A stretch of DNA of 26,330 bases. Source: DASUFE01 sp036274675 (GTDB lineage Bacteria > Pseudomonadota > Gammaproteobacteria > HTCC5015). Below, piece by piece: positions 12,718-21,321 of this stretch; within the stretch, counting starts at the first letter, position 1; the number at the start of each line of letters is the position of its first letter. Where the stretch lies: contig DASUFE010000094.1 in assembly GCA_036274675.1 (NCBI GenBank), positions 1-26,330 on the forward strand, written 5' to 3'. Below the pieces are notes generated by a model. The model was not told the DNA's origin. It worked only from the letters and a program-made list of their open reading frames with translations, and searched no databases. Made by a program: the position numbers and the translations under genes.

Positions 12718-13017
12718 GTCATTACTCCTGTTCAATGCGGGAGCCGTCAATCCGGCCTATGGTGTAATTAAAGCCCGCGGCGGGGGGCTTTTGTATCGTG
12801 GCTTTTAGCTAGAAAATGCAGCGACCCTGCTTGCATGGGGTCGGCGCGGCCTCCGCTTAAGTCGTTGATTTTCCAGAAAAGTTGTTTCGGCCGGAGGCGC
12901 AAGGCTGCGCGGCGTATCTAGATACTTTTAACTAGACGGTCCCGGTCTGGACAAATCCCGGGGGCGTTGACACACTTGCTTCAGCATTGACCGGCCCGAC
13001 GGATATATAAAGAAGGC
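12718..13017. promoter_or_regulatory. Divergent control region between the fixK-like gene and fixL
   Basis: This 300-base region must hold both promoters. Visible elements are AGGAG (12725-12729, minus strand) for the regulator and AAGAAGG (13010-13016) for fixL. There is also a hairpin CGACCC/GGGTCG (12822-12843), a perfect 12-bp palindrome GTATCTAGATAC (12914-12925) followed by AACTAGAC, and a lone -35-like TTGACA (12967-12972) without a well-spaced -10. There is no FNR-type box, so the regulators do not appear to control themselves through one. The CTAGA-containing part is a candidate FixJ~P target by position only. Confidence 0.5.
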
Positions 13018-14535
13018 ATGCCACGGCAGAAGATCGCCCAGACTGAAACGCAAACCTACCTGGAACTGGCGGAAATCCTTTGTATGACGCTGGCCCCGGA
13101 CGGAGAGGTGCTGCACATCAATCCCTATGGCGCCCTCCTGGCCGGCTATGAGCCGGCCGAGATCATCGGCCGGCGCTGGGTGGAGAATTTCGTTCCCGCA
13201 AGCTATCGCGGTGATATCGAAACCGTATTCCGGGCGGCGCTCATGGTCGGCACCGAGGATTCGCTGCATTTCCAGAATCCCGTGCTGACGAAAGACGGGC
13301 GCGAAATCATGATTTACTGGCACTACCGCTGCCTGCGGGACGAGCGCAGCGAGATTACGCGGGTGGTCTGCACCGGCATCGACGTCACCGGGCGCTCGCA
13401 GGCCGAGCGCAATCTGGAGAAGGTCGAGGCGCGCGCCAACGCCGTACTGGATTCGGTCGTTGACGCCATCATCAATATAGACGCCGTCGGCACGATACAG
13501 ATGTTCAACCCCGCCGCGGTGAAGATGTTCGGCTACAGCGAGGCCGAGGTGCTGGGAAAGAACGTCAGCCTGTTGATGGGGCGGCCGCACCGCGAGAAAC
13601 ACGACGGCTACATCCATAATTACCTTAACACCGGCGACGCCAAGATCATCGGCATCGGCCGCGAACTGATGGCGCTCCGGAAAAACGGCACCGAATTTCC
13701 GATCCATCTGACCGTGAGCGAGGTCCGGGGGTCCGGGCAACGCAGCTTTACCGGGATCATCCGCGACCTTACGGAACTCAGGGAGAGCGAGCGCCGCCTG
13801 CGCCAGCGCGACGAGGAAATCCTTGAGACGCGCGAGCGCCTGGCGCACATGGAGCGACTCAGCACTTTCAACGCCATGACGGCCGGTATCGCGCACGAAC
13901 TGAACCAGCCGCTGGCGGCCATCACCATCTACGCCCAGGCCTGTTACCGCCTGGTCGACGCGAGCATGGACGAACCGGAACTCAAACGCGCCCTGAAAAA
14001 AATAGACGATCAGGTGGGGCGCGCGGCGCAGGTGATCCGCCGCCTGCGCACGCTGGTGAACAAGCGCGAGTCGGTGCGCGAAGCCACGCACCTCAACCGG
14101 CTGATCGAGGAGACGGTCGAGATCGTGCGGATCGACGGTCGCTCGCGCGATGTCCGGTTCGACAGCGCGCTGGAGCCGCTGCTGCCGCCGGTGCAGGTGG
14201 ACCCCGTGCAGATCCAGCAGGTGCTGCTCAACCTGCTGCTGAACAGCGTCGACGCGCTGGAGGCGCGCGAACCGGCGGAGCGCGCCATCCATATCGGCAG
14301 CGCGCTGCTGCCCGAAGGCGCGGTCCGCGTCAGCGTCCGGGATAACGGCATCGGCCTGATGGAAGAAAGCCGCGACCGCATTTTCAGTCCCTTCTTCAGC
14401 ACCAAGTCCAAGGGTATGGGCATGGGCCTGCATATCAGTCATACGATCGTTACCGCGCACGGCGGCAACCTGGGCTACAATGCGGTGAATCCCGGAACCG
14501 AGTTTTATTTCATTCTGCCGTTGAACGGGGGTTAG
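13018..14535 (+). CDS. fixL: Oxygen-sensing heme-PAS sensor histidine kinase FixL
   Basis: The 505-residue cytoplasmic kinase has two PAS domains (about 12-125 and 135-255), a HisKA dimerisation region with the phosphorylated histidine in AGIAHELNQPLAAI (H293), and a HATPase domain with N box (LLNLLLNSVDAL), G1 DNGIG (442-446) and G2 GMGMGL (466-471). The second PAS has the FixL heme signature: H195 in HREKHDGYIHNYL matches the proximal heme ligand of rhizobial FixL, and R215 in IIGIGRE matches the arginine that couples O2 binding to kinase switching. The nearby distal-side His of Bradyrhizobium FixL is Lys209 here. Unlike Sinorhizobium FixL it lacks membrane helices. fixJ follows 9 bases after the stop. 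Confidence 0.93.
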   Translation: MPRQKIAQTETQTYLELAEILCMTLAPDGEVLHINPYGALLAGYEPAEIIGRRWVENFVPASYRGDIETVFRAALMVGTEDSLHFQNPVLTKDGREIMIYWHYRCLRDERSEITRVVCTGIDVTGRSQAERNLEKVEARANAVLDSVVDAIINIDAVGTIQMFNPAAVKMFGYSEAEVLGKNVSLLMGRPHREKHDGYIHNYLNTGDAKIIGIGRELMALRKNGTEFPIHLTVSEVRGSGQRSFTGIIRDLTELRESERRLRQRDEEILETRERLAHMERLSTFNAMTAGIAHELNQPLAAITIYAQACYRLVDASMDEPELKRALKKIDDQVGRAAQVIRRLRTLVNKRESVREATHLNRLIEETVEIVRIDGRSRDVRFDSALEPLLPPVQVDPVQIQQVLLNLLLNSVDALEAREPAERAIHIGSALLPEGAVRVSVRDNGIGLMEESRDRIFSPFFSTKSKGMGMGLHISHTIVTAHGGNLGYNAVNPGTEFYFILPLNGG

Positions 14536-14544
14536 GAGCGAGCC

Positions 14545-15147
14545 ATGCAGCAGATCGTGTTCGTGGTTGACGATGACGAGGCGGTGCGCGACGCATTGCG
14601 CCTGCTGCTGAAGTCCGCCCATCTGCCGGTGCAGGATTACGCGAGCCCGGCGGAATTTCTCGAAAGTTACGATCCGCGCCAGGGCGGCTGCCTGGTGCTC
14701 GATATCCACATGCCCGGGCTGAACGGCCTGCAGTTGCAGGACGAATTGTCGCGTCGCGGCGGCGGCATTCCGATCGTTTTCATCACGGGTCACGGCGACG
14801 TGTCGATGGCGGTGCAGGCGATGAAGCAGGGCGCCGTCGAATTTCTGCAGAAACCGTTTCGCGACGAGGATCTGCTCGGCGCTATCCGCAAGGCCTTTGA
14901 GCGCGACCGGAAACACCGCGAGCAATACCGCGAATCGGACGGGGTGCGCCGCCGTTATGACACATTGACGCCGCGTGAAAAGGAGATCATGCAGAAAGTG
15001 GCGGCCGGGCAGTCCAGCAAGCAGATCGCGAACGAACTTGACATCAGCCAGCGCACGGTGGAAATACACCGCGGTTCGGTTATGCAGAAGATGCAGGCCG
15101 ACTCCGTCGCCGCCCTGGTGAAAATGATGTTGCTGGTCTCCGCCTGA
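14545..15147 (+). CDS. fixJ: Two-component response regulator FixJ
   Basis: The 200-residue protein has a receiver domain (acidic pair VVDDDEAV, phospho-acceptor D53 in CLVLDIHMPG, Thr in VFITGHGD, Lys in FLQKPF) and a C-terminal LuxR-type HTH (LTPREKEIMQKVAAGQSSKQ, then ANELDISQRTVEIHRGSVMQKM). Length and motifs are those of the FixJ/TtrR/NarL-like one-receiver class. AGGAG overlapping the fixL stop gives an ideal ribosome site, so kinase and regulator are co-translated. FixL should phosphorylate it when heme is unliganded, and the likely target is the divergent fixK-like gene. Confidence 0.93.
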   Translation: MQQIVFVVDDDEAVRDALRLLLKSAHLPVQDYASPAEFLESYDPRQGGCLVLDIHMPGLNGLQLQDELSRRGGGIPIVFITGHGDVSMAVQAMKQGAVEFLQKPFRDEDLLGAIRKAFERDRKHREQYRESDGVRRRYDTLTPREKEIMQKVAAGQSSKQIANELDISQRTVEIHRGSVMQKMQADSVAALVKMMLLVSA

Positions 15148-15183
15148 GCCGGTTCCCTCCGGAATCTCGCCTGATTGATTCGG

Positions 15184-15200
15184 GTCTTAAAATTTAAGAC
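15184..15200. promoter_or_regulatory. 17-bp perfect palindrome upstream of the host-attachment gene
   Basis: GTCTTAAA-A-TTTAAGAC is an 8+1+8 perfect inverted repeat 41 bases before the ATG at 15241 and 37 bases after the fixJ stop. It is AT-rich inside a GC-rich region, so it stands out as a probable operator; the binding protein is unknown. Confidence 0.55.
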
Positions 15201-15240
15201 AAGACAAATGCATGCTATCGGTAGCAGCCCGGAGGCCTCT

Positions 15241-15726
15241 ATGATAAAAACCAGTATGAAAAAAACCCTTTGGATAGTAGTGGCCAGTAAGGCCCGCGCC
15301 CGCATCTTCAGTGCGGGAACCCGGAAATCGATGCCGCTCACGGAAGTTTACGTGCTGGTCGATCCCGGCTCGCGTCTGCACGAGCGCGCGGTGATGGCGG
15401 ACCGTCCCGGCCGCGCGCACGCCCGTTCCGGGCAAGGCCGGCATGCCATGGAGCAGTATTCCGTCAAACACGACGGAGCGAAACGTTTTGCCGCCCGTGT
15501 TTGCGCCTATCTCGAAAGCGCCCGCCGCCAGAACCGTTTCCAGAGTCTGATGCTGGTTGCTTCCCCGGAATTCGCCGGTTTGCTGCACGGCCGGATGAGC
15601 CCGCAGCTCCGGCTCTGCATCGACGGCGAAATCCACAAGAATATTTCCACGCTGCCGGAACAGGCAATCCGCGAGTTCCTGCCGTCGCGGCCGGCACGGA
15701 GCGAGCAGAAATTGTTTCTGTCTTGA
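15241..15726 (+). CDS. Host-attachment / baeRF-family protein
   Basis: The 161-residue soluble protein begins at ATG 15241 with GGAGG 6 bases upstream, not at the earlier ATG 15175. The start TLWIVVASKARARIFSAG is the characteristic 'W-V-A-----R-F' strand of the family once named 'protein required for attachment to host cells', now grouped with bacterial eRF1-like (baeRF) domains. RPGRAHA, then a helix with FAARVCAYLESARRQNRFQS, LMLVASPEFAGLLHG and the C-terminal KNISTLPEQAIREFLP complete it. Its biochemical role is unsettled: ribosome- or tRNA-related activity is proposed for the superfamily, and attachment for the founding member. A 17-bp palindrome lies just upstream. Confidence 0.85.
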   Translation: MIKTSMKKTLWIVVASKARARIFSAGTRKSMPLTEVYVLVDPGSRLHERAVMADRPGRAHARSGQGRHAMEQYSVKHDGAKRFAARVCAYLESARRQNRFQSLMLVASPEFAGLLHGRMSPQLRLCIDGEIHKNISTLPEQAIREFLPSRPARSEQKLFLS

Positions 15727-15751
15727 CGCGGCGACATTACATGGTGGCGAT

Positions 15752-16333
15752 ATGCGGAATATTCTGATCATTCAGGGCCACCCGGATGCGGCGCCGCATT
15801 ACGGGCACGCGCTGGCGCAGGCGTATCGGGAAGCGGCGCGGCATGCAGGTCATGCAGTGCGTGAAATCGATGTGGCGCAGCTTGAGTTCCCGCTGCTCCG
15901 CAGCAAACAGGATTTCGAAAACGGCAGTCCGCCCGACCCGATCCGCGGCGCGCAGGAAGCGATTGCATGGGCCGGTCATATTGTGATCTTTTATCCGCTC
16001 TGGCTGGGGTCGATGCCGGCGCTGCTCAAGGGATTTCTGGAACAGGTATTCCGGCCCGGCTTCGCCCTGCCGGAAGGGAAAAACAGGTTGCCGTGGAAGA
16101 AGCGGCCCGGCGGGCGCAGCGCGCATATTGTGATCACCATGGGCATGCCCGCGCTGTTTTATCGCTGGTATTTCCGCGCCCACAGCCTGAAAAGCCTGGA
16201 GCGGAATATACTCGGGTTCTGCGGCATCAGGACGGTACGGGAGAGCCTGGTCGGGCTCGTTGAGGCGCTTGATGGCGCGGCCCGGCAAAAATGGCTGTAC
16301 CGGATGGCGAATCTCGGTATGGCGGCGAAATAA
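15752..16333 (+). CDS. NAD(P)H:quinone oxidoreductase-like flavodoxin-fold protein
   Basis: The 193-residue protein has the flavodoxin-like fold of the NQO/MdaB/KefF group. The FMN or FAD phosphate loop is ILIIQGHPDAAPHYGHAL. EIDVAQLEFPLL follows, then HIVIFYPLWLGSMPALLKGF with the W-x-x-x-P-A-x-L-K signature (about residues 73-92), and FRPGFALPEG. It likely reduces quinones or other electrophiles by two electrons using NAD(P)H; some relatives modulate KefC-type K+ efflux, but no such channel is near. It starts 25 bases after the host-attachment gene, with GGTGGCGAT ahead of the ATG. The C-terminus is family-like, so it is probably intact. Confidence 0.87.
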   Translation: MRNILIIQGHPDAAPHYGHALAQAYREAARHAGHAVREIDVAQLEFPLLRSKQDFENGSPPDPIRGAQEAIAWAGHIVIFYPLWLGSMPALLKGFLEQVFRPGFALPEGKNRLPWKKRPGGRSAHIVITMGMPALFYRWYFRAHSLKSLERNILGFCGIRTVRESLVGLVEALDGAARQKWLYRMANLGMAAK

Positions 16334-16350
16334 ACGATACAGGAGGGGGC

Positions 16351-16410
16351 ATGAATATTAAAACGATACGCGAATTCTTTTTGGCCGCGATCCGGCCGGT
16401 AACACGCTGA
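16351..16410 (+). CDS. 19-residue mini-ORF coupled to the VIT1-type gene
   Basis: ATG 16351 directly follows a very strong ribosome site, AGGAGGGGGC, and reads MNIKTIREFFLAAIRPVTR before a TGA (16408-16410) that overlaps the next ATG (TGATG). The peptide is basic and amphipathic. The VIT1-type gene has no ribosome site of its own, so this mini-ORF most likely recruits ribosomes that re-initiate on the transporter gene. A functional peptide is possible but unproven. Confidence 0.55.
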   Translation: MNIKTIREFFLAAIRPVTR

Positions 16411-17099
16411 TGCGCCATTCGGAAGCTCATCGCTCGGATCGCATCGGCTGGCTACGCGCCGCGGTAATGGGCGCCAATGACGGCATCGTCTCCACCTCGA
16501 GCCTGGTGCTCGGTGTCGCCGCGGCCGGAGTGGCGGGCGACGCGATCCTGATCGCCGGAGCGGCCGGCCTGGTCGCGGGCGCGATGTCGATGGCGGCGGG
16601 TGAATATGTATCGGTCAGCACTCAGTCTGACACCGAGCACGCGGATATCGAACGCGAGCGCGGTGAGCTGGCCGCGGACCGGGAATACGAACACCGGGAG
16701 CTCGCTGAAATCTACGTCGGCCGCGGCTTGAGCCCCGGGCTTGCCGACCAGGTCGCGCACGAACTGATGGCGCACGATGCTCTCGCCGCGCATGCGCGGG
16801 ACGAGCTCGGTATTTTCAGGATGACGCGCGCACGTCCTTTGCAGGCGGCATTGGCCTCGGCGGCCAGCTTCGCCGTAGGCGCGAGCCTGCCGCTGCTGAC
16901 CGTGATGCTCGCCGGCGATGAATGGCTGATGGCTTCCGTGGTCGCGATGTCGCTGGTATTCCTCGCCGTACTCGGCGGCCTTGCCGCCGGTGCGGGCGGC
17001 GCGAACACCCTGCGCGGCGCAATCCGCGTCACCACATGGGGTGCGCTGGCAATGGCTTTGACGGCGGGCGTGGGAAAGCTGTTCGGCGTGGTTCCGTAA
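16410..17099 (+). CDS. VIT1/CCC1-family iron/manganese transporter
   Basis: The 229-residue membrane protein has about five helices in the VIT layout. The first signature is WLRAAVMGANDGIVSTSSLVLGVAAAG (with the conserved GxxDG-like segment). GLVAGAMSMAAGEYVSVSTQSDTE, the metal-pathway helix with conserved Met, Glu and Gln, follows. A cytoplasmic hairpin rich in Glu/Asp/His (about residues 74-135: HADIERERGEL, EHRELAEIY) acts as the metal-binding domain in this family. Three further helices follow (ASFAVGASLPLLTVML, VVAMSLVFLAVLGGLAAG, WGALAMALTAGVGKL). It should move Fe2+ or Mn2+ out of the cytoplasm. Unlike MbfA it has no N-terminal ferritin domain. Translation appears coupled to the 19-codon mini-ORF. 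Confidence 0.9.
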   Translation: MRHSEAHRSDRIGWLRAAVMGANDGIVSTSSLVLGVAAAGVAGDAILIAGAAGLVAGAMSMAAGEYVSVSTQSDTEHADIERERGELAADREYEHRELAEIYVGRGLSPGLADQVAHELMAHDALAAHARDELGIFRMTRARPLQAALASAASFAVGASLPLLTVMLAGDEWLMASVVAMSLVFLAVLGGLAAGAGGANTLRGAIRVTTWGALAMALTAGVGKLFGVVP

Positions 17100-17126
17100 A
17101 GCCAGACGTGTAAAGAAAGCCGGTCG

Positions 17127-20100
17127 CTACTTTTTGCGATGGCTCCTGCGCCAGCCGGGAGGTCTCGGAAGATTTCCCGTATGGCCATGGATGGGACTGT
17201 TGATGCGCACTTTGGCCGCGGCATTCGGTTCATGGCCCATAAAGCGCGCGGCGTCCTCGCTGCTCAGGGGTCTTGCAATGTAATAACCCTGTCCGAAATC
17301 GCAGCCGTAGGATTTCAGCAATTGATATTGCTGTTCGGTCTCGATGCCTTCCGCCACCACCATGATGTTCAGGCTGTGCGCAAGTGAAATGGTCGCCTTG
17401 ACGATTTCAGTGGAGCTGCCGCCGTTCTCGCTCTGCATGATCCCGTCGACGAACCTGCGATCGATCTTCAATACCTGCACCGGAAGCTGGTCGAGATAAC
17501 TCAAGGAGGAATAGCCCGTACCGAAGTCATCGATGGCGAGCTCGATACGGCGCGCACGCAGTTCGTCCAGCAAAAGGTCCATCGATTCGCTCTGCTCCAT
17601 CAGGGTGGACTCGGTGATTTCCAGTTTCAGCAGGCTGCTGTCGATGCCCGTCTCCCGCAGCGTACGGTCCAGTTGCGCCAGGAAATGCGGTTGGCTCAAC
17701 TCGAGCGAGGACAGATTGACGGCGATGGTCGGCGGTTTTGCGAGCCGGTATTCCTTTATCCATCCGACCAGTTGCGCGCAGGCCTGGTGCAGAACCCATG
17801 AACCAAGTATCGAAATCAATCCCGACTCTTCCGCGACTGCGATGAATTTATCCGGCGGGATCAGTCCTTTTGCCGGATGCTGCCATCGCGCCAGAGCTTC
17901 GAAGCCGCCGAGTTGTCCTGTTTGCAGATTGACGATCGGCTGATAGACCAGGAAGAACTGGTTCTGCTCCAGCGCCTTGTACAGGTCGGCTTCGAGTTCG
18001 GAGATTTCCAGGGTGTGTTCATGCATTTTTGAATCGAAGATCTGGTAAGTGTCGCGACCGCGCTCCTTGGCCTTATACATGGCGATATCGGCGTCACGCA
18101 GGATCTCGCCGGAGTACGCATACTGGTTTTTGCAGAAAACCAGGCCGATGCTGACCTTGAAGAATAACGGGGTTTTTTCCACCTGAAAGGGCTCATTGAA
18201 AGCGGCGATCAGGCGATCGCAATAATCGATGACCTCGCCTTCGGATTTCGCGTCTTCCACCAGCACGGTGAACTCGTCCCCGCCCAGGCGCGCAACCTTG
18301 TACCGTGCGGGAGCCAGCTGTTCCAGGCGTCTGGCCGCCGCATTCAGGATGAAGTCGCCCAACTGATGGCCATGCGTATCGTTGATCTGCTTGAAGCGGT
18401 CCCCGTCGATGAACATGAGCGCGAAACGGTAATCCGGGTTCGAGCGGGCCTGCTGTATCTGTTCCTCCAGTCGTTCCAGCAGCCACAGCCGGTTGGGCAG
18501 GCCGGTCAGGGCGTCATGATAGGCGATATGGAAGAGCTCGGCCTGGGCGGCCTTGCGCTCCTCGATTTCTTTCGAAAGCTCACGTTCCGCCGCGCGGCGT
18601 TCTTCCACTTCGTTGCGGACCACTCGCAGACGCCACATGGTGAAGCCGTACATGGCATACAGACCGAGCGCAACGGCCAGCAGGCGCGCCCACCATGTCA
18701 TCCACCAGGGCGGGAATATGATGAGATCCAGTTTCACCCCTCTCTCGTTCCATACTCCGTCATTGTTCGAACCGACCACCTGGAACTGATAACGCCCCGG
18801 ATCGAGATTGGTGTAACGGACGCGGCGCCGGCTGCTGTCCACTTCAGTCCAGTTCTTTTCCAGTCCTTCCAGCCGGTAACGGTAGCGGTTTTTGGTGGGC
18901 GAGATGAAATCAAGCGCGGCAAATTTGAAGGTCAGATCGCGCTGGTCGTAAGGCAGCGCCAGCTTGTCGAGCAGGTTGATCTGCTTCGGCAGATACGGCG
19001 AATCGTTCGGCGCGATCTCTTTCTGAAAAAGTTCGAGACCTGTCAACACGATATTGGGGACCCGGGTATTGCGAGGCAGGTTATAAGGGTCGAACACGAC
19101 CAATCCCTTGGTGCCGCCGAAGTACATAAGACCGTCGCGCGACAGCAGATGACTGTAGCGGTTGAATTCATTGGCCGGCAGGCCGTCGAACTTGTTGAAA
19201 TTTTCGAAGACTTCCCGCTGCGGATCGAACAGCGATAATCCGCCGCGCGTTCCCAGCCACAGACGGCCGCTTTTGTCCGGTTCGATGGATGCGACGAAGG
19301 GATCGGCAAGACCGTCCGCAACCGTATAGCGTTTGATCTCGCCCGTGCCATGGTTATAGCGGGTCAGCCCCTTCGCGGTAGCCGCCCACAAAAATCCCTG
19401 GGGGTCCTCGTAGAGGTCGAATATCGCGACGGTTTGTTTGGCCAGCGGCGGCTGGTTGAAACGCTGCGTCCGGGGATCGTATATTTCAAGACCCTGGTAA
19501 CCGCCGATCCAGAGATGGCCGTAACGACTGGCTTCGATGGAATTGACCGAGCCGTTGATCAGGCCGGATGCGTCGCTTTTATCATTGTATTGGAAGGATA
19601 CGAACTCGCCGGTCTCGGGATTGAAGCGCTGCAAGCCCTGGTTCCACACGCTCAGCCACAACCAGCCGTCCGCGTCCTCGACGATCTGGAAAATATTATT
19701 ATTGGCGATAGTCCGGTCTTGCGGAGCCGACGGATCGTGCTGGTAACGGATGAACTCGCCGGTGGCCGGATCAAAACGGTTCAACCCGCCCGCCCAGGTG
19801 CCGATCCAGAGCCGGCCCAGGTGATCCTCTTCCAGGGACAACACGCTGTTGTTGCTGAGGCTGCGCGGATTGTCCGGGTCATGCATGTACTTGGTGAACC
19901 GGCCCGACCTGGGGTCGTAGCGGTTCAGGCCGCCGCCGTCGGTGGCGATCCAGATCCGGCCGCCGCGGTCTTCGAGCAGTTCCATCAACAGGTCCCATGA
20001 TAATTGCCGGTCGCCGGGTCCGGCGCCGATAGCGATGAATTTTTCAAGGTGTTCGCTGATGCGCTGTACGCCGAAAGAAGACACGCAAAACCACAGTGAC

Positions 20101-21110
20101 CCTTCATCGTCTTCGTAGATTTCATTGATGCCGGCGGGACCGAAAGCGCCCGGCGCGGTCGCCGATGCGGGGATATGTATAAAGTCGTCGGTGTCCGGCC
20201 GGTAGAGATGCACGCCCTGCTTGTCGGTTCCAATCCACACCCGGTCCTTGCTGTCGATCAGGATTGCGGCCAGAGTATCGGTGCTGAGCGAATGTGGATT
20301 ATTTTTTTCGCGCCGGTAGTGGCGATAGCCCCGGGTCTCCGGATCGATGACATACAGACCGTTATCGCTGGTCATCCAGATTTTGCCCTGACGGTCCATC
20401 TTGAGCGACGATGAGGTTGCGCCCATGGCGGGATGGCCCAGTTCTCCCGTTTTGTAGAAGCGCTCGATCTGATAAGTCCTGGTGTCGAAGCGGTACAGTC
20501 CGCTGGTGGCCGTCATCCACAGGATGGAAGGATCCCGGCGGTCGTTGATGATTTCGGTGATGGTGCGGGGAGCTTCCTGCGCATTGCCCAGGGGTTTGTC
20601 CAGGGAGTGGTAAATCATTTCGCGTTTACGGGCGTCGAAGCCGATCAGGCCGCCGTTTTCCGCGCCCAACCACAGGATCCCGCCCGGACTTTCGGCCATG
20701 CTCCAGATGACATTGCCCCCGGTCAGCGAGTAGTTATCGAAAGTCTCGGTCTCCGGATTGAAGGCGCTGAGCATGCTGTTGCCGACCCACAGCGTCTGCG
20801 CGGAGTCGATCAGCAGACTCCAGACCAGGTTGGAGCCGATACTGCCGGGATCATCGGGGTCGTTGCTGAAAACGGTGTATTCATAGCCATCGTAGCGCCG
20901 CAGGCCGTTGTCGGTTCCCACCCACAGGTAACCCGCCGCATCGCGATGTACTGCATAGACCCAGTCGCGTGTGGGTCCGGCCTCAAGGTGCAGGGAATTG
21001 ACTTTGAAGCGCGCGGGGTGGTTGATGGCGGGCACCGCCATGACCTGGCTTGCGACCGTCAGCAAGGCGGCGACAATCAGACAGTCTTTACTCCTTTGCA
21101 ATGCTTTCAC
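17127..21110 (-). CDS. Two-component-propeller GGDEF-EAL protein
   Basis: This 1327-residue inner-membrane protein has a signal peptide (CLIVAALLTVASQVMAVPA). A periplasmic double beta-propeller of two-component-regulator type follows (about 30-690), with repeats of the form 'LWIGT--GL-R-D'. Then come a Y_Y_Y beta-sandwich (about 730-800), one membrane helix (near 805-830), a GGDEF domain with intact ARLGGDEFTVL (near 940) and an EAL domain (about 1060-1310). The EAL catalytic set looks complete: EALARW, NLSS, EITES, DDFGTGYSS, LKID, AEGIE, GQGY. It could both make and degrade c-di-GMP in response to a periplasmic ligand such as a glycan. The start is GTG; an AAAGGAG lies inside the first codons, so the true start could be slightly downstream. 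A possible FNR-type promoter lies at 21289-21335. Confidence 0.93.
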   Translation of the reverse strand: MKALQRSKDCLIVAALLTVASQVMAVPAINHPARFKVNSLHLEAGPTRDWVYAVHRDAAGYLWVGTDNGLRRYDGYEYTVFSNDPDDPGSIGSNLVWSLLIDSAQTLWVGNSMLSAFNPETETFDNYSLTGGNVIWSMAESPGGILWLGAENGGLIGFDARKREMIYHSLDKPLGNAQEAPRTITEIINDRRDPSILWMTATSGLYRFDTRTYQIERFYKTGELGHPAMGATSSSLKMDRQGKIWMTSDNGLYVIDPETRGYRHYRREKNNPHSLSTDTLAAILIDSKDRVWIGTDKQGVHLYRPDTDDFIHIPASATAPGAFGPAGINEIYEDDEGSLWFCVSSFGVQRISEHLEKFIAIGAGPGDRQLSWDLLMELLEDRGGRIWIATDGGGLNRYDPRSGRFTKYMHDPDNPRSLSNNSVLSLEEDHLGRLWIGTWAGGLNRFDPATGEFIRYQHDPSAPQDRTIANNNIFQIVEDADGWLWLSVWNQGLQRFNPETGEFVSFQYNDKSDASGLINGSVNSIEASRYGHLWIGGYQGLEIYDPRTQRFNQPPLAKQTVAIFDLYEDPQGFLWAATAKGLTRYNHGTGEIKRYTVADGLADPFVASIEPDKSGRLWLGTRGGLSLFDPQREVFENFNKFDGLPANEFNRYSHLLSRDGLMYFGGTKGLVVFDPYNLPRNTRVPNIVLTGLELFQKEIAPNDSPYLPKQINLLDKLALPYDQRDLTFKFAALDFISPTKNRYRYRLEGLEKNWTEVDSSRRRVRYTNLDPGRYQFQVVGSNNDGVWNERGVKLDLIIFPPWWMTWWARLLAVALGLYAMYGFTMWRLRVVRNEVEERRAAERELSKEIEERKAAQAELFHIAYHDALTGLPNRLWLLERLEEQIQQARSNPDYRFALMFIDGDRFKQINDTHGHQLGDFILNAAARRLEQLAPARYKVARLGGDEFTVLVEDAKSEGEVIDYCDRLIAAFNEPFQVEKTPLFFKVSIGLVFCKNQYAYSGEILRDADIAMYKAKERGRDTYQIFDSKMHEHTLEISELEADLYKALEQNQFFLVYQPIVNLQTGQLGGFEALARWQHPAKGLIPPDKFIAVAEESGLISILGSWVLHQACAQLVGWIKEYRLAKPPTIAVNLSSLELSQPHFLAQLDRTLRETGIDSSLLKLEITESTLMEQSESMDLLLDELRARRIELAIDDFGTGYSSLSYLDQLPVQVLKIDRRFVDGIMQSENGGSSTEIVKATISLAHSLNIMVVAEGIETEQQYQLLKSYGCDFGQGYYIARPLSSEDAARFMGHEPNAAAKVRINSPIHGHTGNLPRPPGWRRSHRKK

Positions 21111-21321
21111 AGGCTATGGTCCCGCAGGTCTTTGTTCTATAACAGTTATCGCCAGCGCAAGGATTTTCTTGATGGGGGCATCCGCGCGCCGCGGACAAGG
21201 TCCGGCAGCATGATCAGGAGCAGGCAATTGTCTTGATCACGCTAACGGGCGGATTGTCTCAAAGCGGATATTCCTGGCGCCGGCCATCTTTTTAAATGAT
21301 AGCATCACTCAGGGAAGGCGA

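Noticed and set aside
12928..15069. A 713-codon open frame on the minus strand
   Set aside because: It is the antisense shadow of fixL and fixJ in GC-rich DNA, and its product is low-complexity Arg/His/Ala/Gln-rich with no family signature.
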